The notes under the pieces: model-generated
The model's database searches: none
Told to the model about the DNA's origin: nothing
Seen by the model: only the letters and a program-made list of their open reading frames with translations
Shown: piece after piece, positions 49,101 to 57,525 of the stretch
Layout: the number at the start of each line of letters is the position of its first letter
How positions within the stretch are numbered: the stretch's first letter is position 1
Made by a program: the position numbers and the translations under genes
Assembly: GCA_958450325.1 (NCBI GenBank)
Contig: OY288249.1
Location: 60,266,166 to 60,330,165 of the forward strand
Direction: 5' to 3'
DNA length: 64,000 nt
Source of the DNA: Agrostemma githago
Lineage: Eukaryota > Streptophyta > Magnoliopsida > Caryophyllales > Caryophyllaceae

Positions 49101-51856
49101 GTGGCTACACCATGCTAAGCTTCTTGGACGCCTTTTCAGGCTACCATCAAGTGTACTTATGGCAGCCAGACAGGGTGAAGTGCGCGTTCATCACCAGCTC
49201 AGGCACGTACATGTACAAGATGATGCCCTTCGGGCTCAAAAATGCGGGAGCTACGTACCAGCGCCTGGTTGATAAAGTGTTTGAGAAGCAGAAAGGTAGA
49301 AATATCGAGGCTTATGTTGACGATGCCATCGTAAAAAGCAGGGAAGACAAGGAACACCTGACAGACTTGCAGGAAACCTTCAGTTCTCTGCGCGCCTACA
49401 AAATGAAACTGAACCCGAAAAAGTGCACGTTTGGAGTCCGCTCCGGAAAATTCCTAGGATTCTTGGTCAGTTCTCGGGGTATTGATGCCAACCCTGAAAA
49501 AATTCAGGCGGTCCTAGACCTCCCTGAGCCCAAGACCATCAGGGACATCCAGCGCCTGACGGGACGAATGGCCGCCTTGGCACGATTCATCGCCCGATCG
49601 GCAGACAGAGCAACTCCTTTTTTCAAAATTCTGAAAGGAAACAAACAGTTCAAATGGGAAAGCGAGCAGAGAGAAGCCTTCGAGCAACTGAAGGACCATC
49701 TTAAGAGACTCCCTACCCTGGCAAGACCAGTGGCAGGAGAGAAACTTTTTCTCTACATCGCAGTAACCAACATAACTGTCAGCGCAGTCATCCTGCGGGA
49801 AGAGGCAGGCACCCAGCAACCTATTTACTTTGTAAGTCATGCACTGGGGGCAGCAGAGAGGAATTATCCCATGGTGGAAAAGGCTGCCTACGCAGTCATA
49901 ATTGCAGCCCGAAAGCTCAGACCTTACTTCGACGCGCATCCAGTCATTGTTCTCACCGATCAACCCCTGGAAAAAGTATTGGAAAAATTTGAAAAGTCAG
50001 GAAGGTTGTTGAAATGGGCAATCGAGCTGAGTGGACTGGGTATATCTTACCAGCCCAGAACAGCCATCAAGGCCCAAGCCTTGGCAGATTTTTTAGCTGA
50101 ATGTTCCCATTCAGGGGAAGAGGAAGCCCCTGCCCAGGAGTGGGTCGTGCACACTGATGGGTCCTCCACGGCCAACGGCGCAGGCGCAGGCGTTGTATTG
50201 ACAAGCCCAGAAGGAACCGATTTTGAGCATGCCCTCAGATTTGTCTTCCCAGCGTCAAACAATGAGGCCGAGTACGAAGCAGTACTCGCAGGCGTCAGGC
50301 TGGCTAAGGCCGCAGGGGCAGAACGAATTATCTTGGCGACCGATTCCCAACTAATCGCCAACCAGATTAACGGAGAATATGAAGCAAGGGATCAAGCAAT
50401 GGCCGCATACTTAGAAATGGTAAAAGGAGAGCTATCCAGCCTGAAATCATACGAGATCAAACAAATTCCCCGATCCCAGAACAACCGAGCAGATGCCCTG
50501 TCAAAACTGGCAAGCTCCAGTCTGCAGGACATCCGGAGGTCGGTATGGGTAGACGTTTTACACGAAAGATCTGCTAATCCCGGTCAAGAGATTAATGCCA
50601 TGGAAGAAGAGCCAGAAAGCTGGATGACCCCTTTTGTCCAATATAAGAGGCACGGTGTCTTACCACCAGATCCATTGCAAAGAAAGAAAGTACAGGCTAA
50701 AGCGGCCTGGTTCATACTCATTAATGAAGAACTCTACAAAAAATCCTTCACTTATCCCCTGCTTAAATGTCTACAGGCGGATCAGGCAACCGAGGTACTG
50801 GATGATATCCACTCAGGAATCTGTGGACATCACATTGGCGGGAGGTCGCTGGCCCACAAAGCCCTCAGGGCAGGCTACTACTGGCCTACCATGCTGGCAG
50901 ATGCCAGGAGCCTAACCCAGAAATGCAGAAAATGTCAACTCTTCGCCCCGTCGATCCATGCCCCGGCCCAGGAGCTCAGGCCAATCCTATCCCCCATTCC
51001 CTTCGCTCAGTGGGGGATGGACATTTTAGGGCCCTTCACAGTGGCCACAGGGGGCAGAAAATTCTTAATAGTCGCTATAGACTACTTCACCAAGTGGGTG
51101 GAGGCAGAAGCAGTCCCCAACATCACCGAGCCGGCGGTCCGAAAGGTGATCTGGCGAAATGTCATCACCCGGTTCGGTGTACCAAAAATGCTGGTGTTTG
51201 ACCACGGCAGGCAGTTCGATAATGACCCACTAAGGATCTGGCTGGAAAGCCATAACATCTCAGTCGCCTACTCAGCAGTCTGCCATCCCCAAACCAATGG
51301 ACAGGCAGAAGCAGCCAACAAACAAATCCTAAATGGCCTGAAGAAAATGGTCGACGACTGCAAGGGTAGATGGGCTGATGAACTCCCCAGCATACTCTGG
51401 TCCATCCGAACCACCAGGAAGGAGTCTACAGGCCAGACCCCATTTGGCTTGGTATATGGAGCAGAAGCTTTGTTGCCGATTGAGACAAGGATTTCCTCTC
51501 TACGCTCCCAACTATATAACCAGGCTGAGAATGAAGCCGCGATGGTCGAGGCCCTGGACCTGATAAGTGAGCTAAGAGAGGAAGCCGGTACAAATATCGC
51601 TGCCTACCAGCAGCGGATGAGAAAAGCCTTCAATAACAAAGTCCGGCAGAGAAGCTTCCAGGTGGGCGAATTAGTCCTGAGAAAAACACAGGCAATTGGA
51701 AAATCAAGAGAGCATGGCAAACTAAGCGCCAATTGGGAGGGCCCATACCAAATAACTCAGGTTTTAGGTCCGGGCACGTACAGAATATCCAATCTGGAGG
51801 GACAAAAGCTGAGCGCTCATTGGAATGCAGATACGCTAAAAAAATACTACGTCTGA
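46133..51856 (+). CDS. Retand-2 gag-pol polyprotein, intact
   Basis: The protein of 1,907 residues would make the particle, copy the RNA into DNA and insert it into the genome. The ATG lies 69 bases after the primer site and is the first in this frame. Order: Gag N-terminal part (1 to about 300), capsid-type gag domain (about 310-430, with KFDGTTDPEDHLAAF), zinc-knuckle variant CTFHDCIGHTTEEC (C-x2-H-x4-H-x4-C), aspartic protease (D684-T-G), RT (MCVDFTNLNKACPKD; Y-V-D-D at 1061-1064), RNase H (D1342), integrase with HHCC finger (HSGICGHHIG... CRKC) and core D1630, D1690, E1726 (35 residues between the last two). It ends soon after the core in HWNADTLKKYYV, with no chromodomain, as in Tat elements. 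Gag and pol share one frame, so the Gag:Pol ratio must be set by another means than frameshifting. Confidence 0.97.
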   Translation: MPEIVDDSAGGGPTVPPVTPLYGMPLSERVPPATILGAEGTNPLGRSNVAATPELGARPGRALNLTPAQMAQAAAFFSAMLDQEFTPEDLVGRVASAPRQPSPVSRDEAGGTRRTAARNAQRKARRTAQVYAHVQRRITTDKPEPPVQQAFSIHTTESASGGQGGLSQGLQERMRPREPVSKRLGERQGGVFSRLTPAVKEQSAPGLSQSLQSRLNRGQPLESRYHQGENLCHSQRKRPRQTSSETGDEAASRPPPRHRSPSTRKPTHKQWESHGNQSGESRSRLVGRPTKTPLHPEVQEYPIPKIKMPTIKFDGTTDPEDHLAAFESHMGMYDVDDAIWCKVFPTTLVGLAQGWFRDLRQGSIRFFIELAEAFLEQYAGNKRRRLTRFDLMTLKQKKGESVREYMRRFDLSYQQVREIDDSTAAYALTISLLPGEMKNQMIRAQPENLAMARKIAEGFILQEEFHGLTDTPAGQAKPQGGPQGGRGRGEPGKQKEEGDTPKKERPVYQPRFDSYTALNKSRAEIFELEKETAKWNRPSKPRSPKGDPKKFCTFHDCIGHTTEECRHLKDEIEKLIRNGWLANYAAKNKSQKEVSEKPEGSAQNRMIIHVISGGIEGQLSRRSQKRQMRELRNQICYAEKEGSPKGVTLSITPDDAGRVIYPHSDPLVLSLEISNHIVRRCMVDTGAYTNLLYKDAFEKMGLEKRHLRPAPGSLYGFSGAGVLPMGVIDLPVTFGEGSAARNVRATFVVVDARSAYNALIGRATLDEIEAAISIRALTIAYVTDFGLEGKVRGDQESARQCYSVALQEHEKDRKGKRKADSSPCREGEVPIEHPMPDRLEPGGDSMLVDLEPGRQVLVGTGLEESYQAELVKLLRENKDVFAYSADEMPGVDPSCIVHKLNVSTDARPVKQKKRNMSAEKDIAIKEEINKLLKADFIEVCDYPEWLANVVMVKKSSGAWRMCVDFTNLNKACPKDCYPLPRIDQLVDATSGYTMLSFLDAFSGYHQVYLWQPDRVKCAFITSSGTYMYKMMPFGLKNAGATYQRLVDKVFEKQKGRNIEAYVDDAIVKSREDKEHLTDLQETFSSLRAYKMKLNPKKCTFGVRSGKFLGFLVSSRGIDANPEKIQAVLDLPEPKTIRDIQRLTGRMAALARFIARSADRATPFFKILKGNKQFKWESEQREAFEQLKDHLKRLPTLARPVAGEKLFLYIAVTNITVSAVILREEAGTQQPIYFVSHALGAAERNYPMVEKAAYAVIIAARKLRPYFDAHPVIVLTDQPLEKVLEKFEKSGRLLKWAIELSGLGISYQPRTAIKAQALADFLAECSHSGEEEAPAQEWVVHTDGSSTANGAGAGVVLTSPEGTDFEHALRFVFPASNNEAEYEAVLAGVRLAKAAGAERIILATDSQLIANQINGEYEARDQAMAAYLEMVKGELSSLKSYEIKQIPRSQNNRADALSKLASSSLQDIRRSVWVDVLHERSANPGQEINAMEEEPESWMTPFVQYKRHGVLPPDPLQRKKVQAKAAWFILINEELYKKSFTYPLLKCLQADQATEVLDDIHSGICGHHIGGRSLAHKALRAGYYWPTMLADARSLTQKCRKCQLFAPSIHAPAQELRPILSPIPFAQWGMDILGPFTVATGGRKFLIVAIDYFTKWVEAEAVPNITEPAVRKVIWRNVITRFGVPKMLVFDHGRQFDNDPLRIWLESHNISVAYSAVCHPQTNGQAEAANKQILNGLKKMVDDCKGRWADELPSILWSIRTTRKESTGQTPFGLVYGAEALLPIETRISSLRSQLYNQAENEAAMVEALDLISELREEAGTNIAAYQQRMRKAFNNKVRQRSFQVGELVLRKTQAIGKSREHGKLSANWEGPYQITQVLGPGTYRISNLEGQKLSAHWNADTLKKYYV

Positions 51857-52099
51857 ACAGAAACATAGGCAGTCTTTACTTTTAAAGTAAAAAGGCGGAG
51901 GACGATCAAAAATGTCGACGGCTCTGACCACCCCAATGTCAAAAGAACTTTTAAAAGAGAAATGAGAAGATACGGATTTATACTTGTTGCTTGTTCACAC
52001 TCGCGTCTTTCACAAACAAACAAGCAGGGGGCAATAGGGGGAGGCCCCCCTGTTGCCAAAATCAGGAAAAGTGACCCCCCCAACGCAAACCAAAAAACA
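51857..52099 (+). other. spacer after integrase
   Basis: No gene. It leads into the tandem array. Confidence 0.6.
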
Positions 52100-52795
52100 C
52101 TACCCTGTTCGCCTCTGGGCAGACAGGGGGCAGGCCCCCTGGACTTTGAACAAAAGCCAGGGACAGGCCAGACGAACAAGGACTGGGGGCAGGCCCCCCA
52201 ACCTTGTATAAAAAAACGCAAATGCTACCCTGCTCGCCTCTGGGCAGACAGGGGGCAGGCCCCCTGGACTTTGAACGAAAAGCCAGGGTCAGACCGTATC
52301 AACAAGGACTGGGGGCAAGCCCCCCAACCTTGTATAAAAAACGCCAACGCTACCCTGCTCGCCTCTGGGCAGACAGGGGGCAGGCCCCCTGGACTTTGAA
52401 CGAAAAGCCAGGGTCAGACCGTATCAACAAGGACTGGGGGCAAGCCCCCCAACCTTGTATAAAAAACGCCAACGCTACCCTGCTCGCCTCTGGGCAGACA
52501 GGGGGAAGGCCCCCTGGACTTTGAACGAAAAGCCAGGGTCAGGCCGTGTCAACAAGGACTGGGGGCAGGCCCCCCAACCTTGTATAAAAAACGCAAATGC
52601 TACCCTGCTTGCCTCTGGGCAGACAGGGGGCAGGCCCCCTGGACTTTGAACGAAAAGCCAGGGGCAGACCGTATCAACAAGGACTGGGGGCAAGCCCCCC
52701 AACCTTGTATAAAAAACGCAAACGCTACCCTGTTTGCCTCTGGGCAGACAGGGGGCAGACCCCCTGGACTTTGAACGAAAAACCAGAGATAGGCC
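52100..52795. repeat. Retand-2 tandem repeat, unit 125 bases, about 5.6 units
   Basis: CTACCCTG starts units at 52100, 52225, 52350, 52475, 52600 and 52725, exactly 125 bases apart. Each unit contains GCCTCTGGGCAGACAGGGGG, CCCCTGGACTTTGAAC and CCAACCTTGTATAAAAAACG. The last is shared with the 135-base units of Retand-1. Because 125 is not a multiple of three the unit reads in rotating frames; the short Pro/Gly-rich frames here are not regarded as genes. Confidence 0.97.
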
Positions 52796-52997
52796 ATCAC
52801 AGGCGCAATCAAACATACGAGAAAAAAATCCTTAAGACAATAAAGCCAAGAAAAATATCCTACAAGCAACCCGTGGAGGGTGTGAAAATTCTTACAAACT
52901 TGGGAAAAACCGAATGTCAAAATATTACAAAGAAAAACCGTGAAACACCGGTTCAGCACGGGAAAATGCAAAGTTTTTATAAAAAGAAAAAAAGGCA

Positions 52998-55340
52998 TCA
53001 TGCGGCATCTTGGTGGGTATTGGCATCTGCATCAGGCTGCTTGGTCACCCGGGCCTCGTCCTTGGCAGAATAAAGGCTCCGGAAAGTGTCTTCGTCAAAA
53101 GAGGGGAACATCTCCCCTATCACTTCCATGACCAGTTCCAGAGAAGAGTTGGCGCCACTCACAAAGCTGGCACCCACTGCTTCCTCATTCTCCGCAGCCA
53201 AGGACTCTTTCTCCTTTGCCCATTCTCCCTTGGCCTGGTCAAAAGACGACTGTGCCTGGTCAAAAGCCGACTTTGCCTGTAACAGCTGCTCCTCCAAAAC
53301 TGCCACCCTTCCCTTCAAATGCCCCATCTCAGCCAAAGATATGTTAGCACGGTCCAATGATTGTCGGCTCTCTTGCAGATCGATCCCCAGCTTGGCAACC
53401 TCCTTCGCAGCCATCTCCCCCTGCACCCTCCAGTTATCAGCCTGCCTCTTGGTCTCCTCCAGTTTGTCTTTCAAAGAGCTTATCAAGGCAGCGTCCCTCT
53501 CTATCATAGCCAGGCGGTCTGGAGGAGGAGCCCCAGGGGTAACCGTTAGCTCCTCATCGCTCAGGCGGCTGAGAGCCGCCAGTTCTGCGGAGGCCAGCAT
53601 AACCTTGGAGGTGCGTTGGATGTATTGAAGAACTTGGTGGGAGGTAGAAGTTACCGTCTTTGTAAGGCGGTCAGCCAAGACAGCCCCAGAGTCGGAAAGT
53701 AGGCCTGAAACGTCCACGCTATCCCCAGCTGTATAGTGAAACTCCACATTCTCCTCTGGAAAGGAAATGCTCGAAGGCTCACGAGCAGGGCGTTTTGCAT
53801 CCGGGGTGGAGACATCCGCCTCCAAGTCCACCACATCAGTACTGGGGGGCTCCCTCTCCCTTTTCCTCCTCACCTCCAAGGGAGTACTCTCCCCAGTCCC
53901 CTCCGAATCTCCAGGCTGCGTTCCCTGAGAGGTCCGAGGGCCAGCTGAAGAAGCACCCTGCTTCTGGCCAGGGGAAGGAGTAGCCCCTGAGGTGACCTCC
54001 GCTTCCCCCTCATGAGTGCTGGGAGTAGGAGTCGCCGGCTTCGACGAAGGTAACCGGGGAGGAAGGGGCAATCTTCGACCTGCAGCGAAGTCTTTCACGA
54101 GCTTCATTAAAGCCTTGCTTCCTTTCTTAAAGTTTGGCGGAAGGGAAGGGCGCTTTGAGAGGACGTGCAACTCCTCGTTCAGGCCTAACCTTCTGACCTG
54201 CTTCCTAGTCCAGGTCCAAGAGTAGGAATCTGCAGAAACAGAGAGGCGGTCATTTAAAAAGCAGGGAGAGATAAAGTCCCTAGAAAACCGCGACAATAGG
54301 AAATCCCTAGAACTACCTTCAAGGCCACGAATCAGGCCCATGGGGAGCAGGTACTCGTCAGTAGTGATAAGCTCCGCGTGAGGGAGCCAGAAAACAGGGC
54401 AAAAATTCCCATGTTTGTCCGCCACGATCTCAAATTTTTCAATCAGAATCTTCTCCTTGTCAGTCAGCCTGACCTCCAGAGCCTTCCCCCCGACGCGAGG
54501 ATGATACTCCTCACGCGTCTCCATACAAGTGTGGACATGATTCCTAAAGTGTCTGGGAATCTTCCACCCCGTCGCACTGCGGACGTATATAAAGTTGTTC
54601 TTCCAATCCTTGAGACTGCTCAGGGGTGGCCACACCAGGGCGTATTTTTTCTGTCTCAGCAGAGACCAATAACCAGGGGAGCCATCCCCCCCTGATGAAG
54701 ACACCATTTGGAGGCCGACCATGAAGCGAAGGGCATCGATGTAGGGCCCCTCACCATGGAACAGGCAAGTCCAAGTATAAGCCACTAAAGCCCTAATGGC
54801 TGTTGCAGTCAGCTGGGCTATGGCAACATTCATCCTCCTAAAAGTTTCTTCCAGGAAAGGATGCAATGGAAATCGCAGGCCGAACTCTAGGGCCTTATGA
54901 AAGACAGCTACACACCCATCTGGAGGACAACATACTGTGTCCCTTTCCCCAGGGATCACCACAGTGTACCCCTCCCCAAAGTTGTAAAATTGCTCTATGG
55001 CCCTAGCTGCGTCGCATTCCAAAAGCAAGTCCCTATTTTTGGCCTCGGGGTAGGTCTGTAAAGGAACCACGTACTTCTCCTTGTCTAAAAAATAGGTCCT
55101 CCCTCTCTCCCTGCGGATGAGAGGACCGGCCACCCTGGTGGGGTCAACCTCCAGGGCTTCATCGTCGGAATCGATCACATCAAAGGGAGCTGGGTCAGGC
55201 GACTCAGCCCCCTCTCCCCTACAATCACCTCCATCCCGGGGGCCAACCCTGGAGGAGGAAGCTACGTCACGACGACCGCCGTCGCCGCCGCTAATCCCTC
55301 CGAGCAAAGAATCGAAAGAAAGGGGGCGGGCTCGTGACAT
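52998..55340 (-). CDS. Retand-2 antisense ORF A (gypsy-type transposon protein, Transposase_28-like)
   Basis: This 780-codon frame runs against gag-pol. Residues about 75-300 (FYNFGEGYTVVIPGERDTVC, PLHPFLEETFRRMNVAIAQL) look like the plant Transposase_28 / plant-mobile-domain region often seen on antisense ORFs of Tat elements. A Pro/Ser-rich low-complexity part follows (about 430-540). A long coiled coil follows (about 600-720, EERKRQ-type heptads), with a conserved SFVSGANSSLELVMEVIGEM near the end. An 87-base segment (54230-54316) has GT-AG ends, a TGAC branch-like site and length divisible by three; Retand-1 has the same segment with stops, so it is probably an intron and the spliced protein would have 751 residues. 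Function unknown; DNA or RNA binding is a guess. A TATA box lies upstream (55559-55566). Confidence 0.85.
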   Translation of the reverse strand: MSRARPLSFDSLLGGISGGDGGRRDVASSSRVGPRDGGDCRGEGAESPDPAPFDVIDSDDEALEVDPTRVAGPLIRRERGRTYFLDKEKYVVPLQTYPEAKNRDLLLECDAARAIEQFYNFGEGYTVVIPGERDTVCCPPDGCVAVFHKALEFGLRFPLHPFLEETFRRMNVAIAQLTATAIRALVAYTWTCLFHGEGPYIDALRFMVGLQMVSSSGGDGSPGYWSLLRQKKYALVWPPLSSLKDWKNNFIYVRSATGWKIPRHFRNHVHTCMETREEYHPRVGGKALEVRLTDKEKILIEKFEIVADKHGNFCPVFWLPHAELITTDEYLLPMGLIRGLEGSSRDFLLSRFSRDFISPCFLNDRLSVSADSYSWTWTRKQVRRLGLNEELHVLSKRPSLPPNFKKGSKALMKLVKDFAAGRRLPLPPRLPSSKPATPTPSTHEGEAEVTSGATPSPGQKQGASSAGPRTSQGTQPGDSEGTGESTPLEVRRKREREPPSTDVVDLEADVSTPDAKRPAREPSSISFPEENVEFHYTAGDSVDVSGLLSDSGAVLADRLTKTVTSTSHQVLQYIQRTSKVMLASAELAALSRLSDEELTVTPGAPPPDRLAMIERDAALISSLKDKLEETKRQADNWRVQGEMAAKEVAKLGIDLQESRQSLDRANISLAEMGHLKGRVAVLEEQLLQAKSAFDQAQSSFDQAKGEWAKEKESLAAENEEAVGASFVSGANSSLELVMEVIGEMFPSFDEDTFRSLYSAKDEARVTKQPDADANTHQDAA
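54230..54316 (-). other. probable intron in antisense ORF A
   Basis: On the minus strand CTTGAAG|GTAGTTC opens and TTTCTGCAG|ATTCC closes the segment. Retand-1 has an 87-base counterpart (24811-24897) with the same borders but diverged interior containing stops, while both flanks stay protein-like. In Retand-2 the intron is open in frame, so retention would also give a protein. Confidence 0.65.
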
Positions 55341-55558
55341 CTAGGCTATGGAGGGAAGAAAAGAAGCGAAAGATTCAAAAAAGGAAAAAAGGGTTCTAAC
55401 CTAAAAACGCCGGCGAAATTAGCGAAGATGGCGACAAGAGACGATCCTTGCTCCTCCAAGAAAGAATCGCTTGATCAATGAAGGCAATTCAGAAAATATT
55501 AGGGAGAGTAAGAGTATCAAGAAGAGTAAAAGAAGATAATGAAGGGGGAAATGGGTTT

Positions 55559-55566
55559 TTATATAA
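55559..55566 (-). promoter_or_regulatory. TATA box for antisense ORF A
   Basis: The minus strand reads CCCTTATATAAAAACCC about 220 bases before the ATG at 55340, leaving a pyrimidine-rich leader. Confidence 0.6.
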
Positions 55567-55717
55567 GGGCCCCAAAAGAAGTTCGAAAGACTGAACCCCT
55601 GACGAAACCTGCAAAGACTTTCCACGTGTCACGCGCTGGACACCGACTGCTCATCTTTTTCAAGAAAAGCCTCGGTAAACGGAAACGTCAGAAGACAAGT
55701 CAATCAATGACTCCACT

Positions 55718-55718
<1 letters not shown>

Positions 55719-55763
<45 letters not shown>
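55719..55763. repeat. 45-base poly(A) run
   Basis: A pure A homopolymer on the plus strand lies between the two antisense ORFs of Retand-2. Retand-1 lacks the region. No AATAAA precedes it, so it is not clearly a retroposed tail. Confidence 0.95.
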
Positions 55764-55765
<2 letters not shown>

Positions 55766-55907
55766 ATTCAAATGCGCAAAGTATCCATTTCATTGAAAAT
55801 ACCGCAAGCGGAAGATACATCATAAGGCCAATATGAAAGAAAAAAAATTACATAAGGCTTGGAAAAATTCCAGCCTGACAGAAATTAGAAGGCTCTGCCG
55901 CGCAGGC

Positions 55908-56489
55908 CTAGTCATCCCCCAAGTCTGGAGAGTAATCTCCAGGACTGCCTGGGCTTCCAAGGGCCGAACCCCAGTCCCAACTTGGGGAATCCAGAAAGGG
56001 GTCAGTAGCAGCCCCATCCTCGTCCCTATCACTCAGGCAGCCGAGGCCTTCACTGTCATCGGAGTCACGGCTGCTGTCTTCCCAATCCCTTCCAAAAGGG
56101 ACGGCTCGAGAGTCGTCGCAAGAACGACAGCCTGTTTTCTTTACAGGCGAAGAAGGGCCCGACTCCAGGGAAGAGTCGGTATCAGAATTAGGGCCAAATT
56201 GTTCAGGGTGTAGCCATGGAAAACACTCATGGCACCCCCTGTCATAGCAGCCCCCTCCCTGGGGGCAACGCCTAAATCTAGGCATGGCAGGAGGAGAGGA
56301 CCTCTTAGGGCGCTTGCCCATTCTGATGGAGGCCTTCCCTCTCCTCCGGCGAAGGCGAAGACGGGAGCAACGGCTCCGGCGAACCGCTAAATAGGCAGCT
56401 CGCGCATATCTAAGCCGCCAAAACCCTTTGAAGACAAAGGAAACGTGTTTGACTCCACGGCGCACCACACTTTTCTTAATCCAAGCCAT
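55908..56489 (-). CDS. Retand-2 antisense ORF B, unrecognised basic/Cys/acidic protein
   Basis: 193 codons, starting MAWIKKSVVRRGVK at 56489; an upstream in-frame ATG at 56582 lies before the TATA box and is not used here. The protein has three parts. A strongly basic first third (KRPKRSS and a run of Arg) could be a nuclear or nucleolar signal or bind nucleic acid. A Cys cluster (CPQGGGCYDRGCHECF) could bind zinc. The acidic, Ser/Asp-rich last half (SSRDSDDSEGLGCLSDRDED) ends in DLGDD. No family was recognised. The ATG lies about 70 bases after a TATA box. Retand-1 keeps this TATA box and start but lost the body by deletion, which supports a real gene start. Function unknown. Confidence 0.65.
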   Translation of the reverse strand: MAWIKKSVVRRGVKHVSFVFKGFWRLRYARAAYLAVRRSRCSRLRLRRRRGKASIRMGKRPKRSSPPAMPRFRRCPQGGGCYDRGCHECFPWLHPEQFGPNSDTDSSLESGPSSPVKKTGCRSCDDSRAVPFGRDWEDSSRDSDDSEGLGCLSDRDEDGAATDPFLDSPSWDWGSALGSPGSPGDYSPDLGDD

Positions 56490-56559
56490 GTTTAAAAGTG
56501 AAGAAATTCGGGAGATTGAAAGCGGAATGAAGCACAAGTGATCAAGGAAGCTGAAGGTT

Positions 56560-56567
56560 TTATACCG
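56560..56567 (-). promoter_or_regulatory. TATA box for antisense ORF B
   Basis: The minus strand reads CTCGGTATAAAACC about 70 bases before the ATG. The equivalent box is kept in Retand-1 (24502-24508). Confidence 0.65.
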
Positions 56568-56831
56568 AGGTGAACTCCGCATTTAATAAGCGCTCCAACC
56601 ACCCGGGGAGCAGAGCCCCCAATCAGGAACTCCACACAGTTCCCCAAAATCCACCCAGAAGCAAAGAGCAATCATTACGGAAGTATTCCTGCCTCTTTGC
56701 ATTCCTGACAGGAACAGTGCAAAGTTCCATTGGGAAGGCGCGAAGCATTAAATGCTGCGACAGACCTGAAAGTCAACCCCCCTCCCAAGCAAGAGTCGCC
56801 AGCAGAGGAAAAGTCTCACTTTCCTCCTACT

Positions 56832-56844
56832 GACGAGGGCCAAT
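56832..56844 (+). other. polypurine tract region of Retand-2
   Basis: GACGAGGGCCAAT precedes the 3' LTR; Retand-1 has GCGAGGGCCAAT in the same place. The pattern is kept though the purine run is short. Confidence 0.5.
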
Positions 56845-57520
56845 TGATTGGGATGGTCCGCCTGACAATCAACCGCCTGCCATGCAGGCCCCGGGGGCGA
56901 TTCCTGTCGAAGAGTCGAAAGACCAGCCCCCAGCAAGAACCAAGAGCAAAGCATGAAAACATTAAATTGGCCGCCAGCCGCCGAGAGCACCGGCCAATGC
57001 AGCCTGCCGGGGCTTGGCAGCCCCACTTAGAGATTGTCCGCCCTGGGGAAATCCCTGGCCGGCAGGGCCGTGAACCCCAGGGGCCCTCCTGTCATTTTGC
57101 CTAAGGTAATTAGGAATGGGTGGATGGGAAGCCGCCACTCGTCACTCTCCCATCCATCCATTCCTCCTTCTCTTCTCTCTCTTGTGGGAAGGTATAAATA
57201 CCTCCCCATTTCCCACATGAGGGGGGTTGGATTTTCTCTCTCTAGACTCTTACTCTTAAAACGCCACCTAGTTCCTCACGAGCTAGGTTCGTCAAGGCAT
57301 TTCACGGACTGACTTAGGCATCAGAGAGGGTTCCCTCGGACAACCTCCGAGGCCCTGTGCGTTCATTGTGCAGGGAGCAGGCCATTTCCGCCGGGAAGGT
57401 CCGATCTAGGGAGTGAGAGAAAGGAGAGACCAAGGGAAGTCAAACGATCAGTTGTTCACAATTAACCCAGTTATACAACCCGGATCCTAGGCCGGGTAAA
57501 TTGTTTCCGTGACCGGAACA
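56845..57520 (+). repeat. Retand-2 3' LTR
   Basis: 676 bases, one difference from the 5' LTR as read by eye. Confidence 0.95.
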
Positions 57521-57525
57521 ATATA

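Larger units (their letters stand above)
45368..57520 (+). mobile_element. Retand-2: complete, young Tat/Retand-like Ty3/gypsy retrotransposon
   Basis: The 12.15-kb element has two 676-base LTRs (45368-46043, 56845-57520) that differ by one base as read (G at 45846, A at 57323). ATATA flanks both ends. It holds a primer binding site, an uninterrupted gag-pol, a tandem repeat and two antisense ORFs, each with a TATA box. Nothing visible prevents activity, so this is likely a recent insertion. The lineage call rests on the lack of a chromodomain, the tandem repeat and the antisense ORFs. Confidence 0.95.

Noticed and set aside
51962..52816. Several Pro/Gly-rich ORFs over the 125-base tandem repeat
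   Set aside because: The unit length is not a multiple of three, so the frames rotate; they overlap on both strands and show no start-stop logic.
55719..55763. Poly(A) run as the tail of a processed pseudogene
   Set aside because: ORF B runs on the other strand, and no polyadenylation signal or target duplication was seen around the run.
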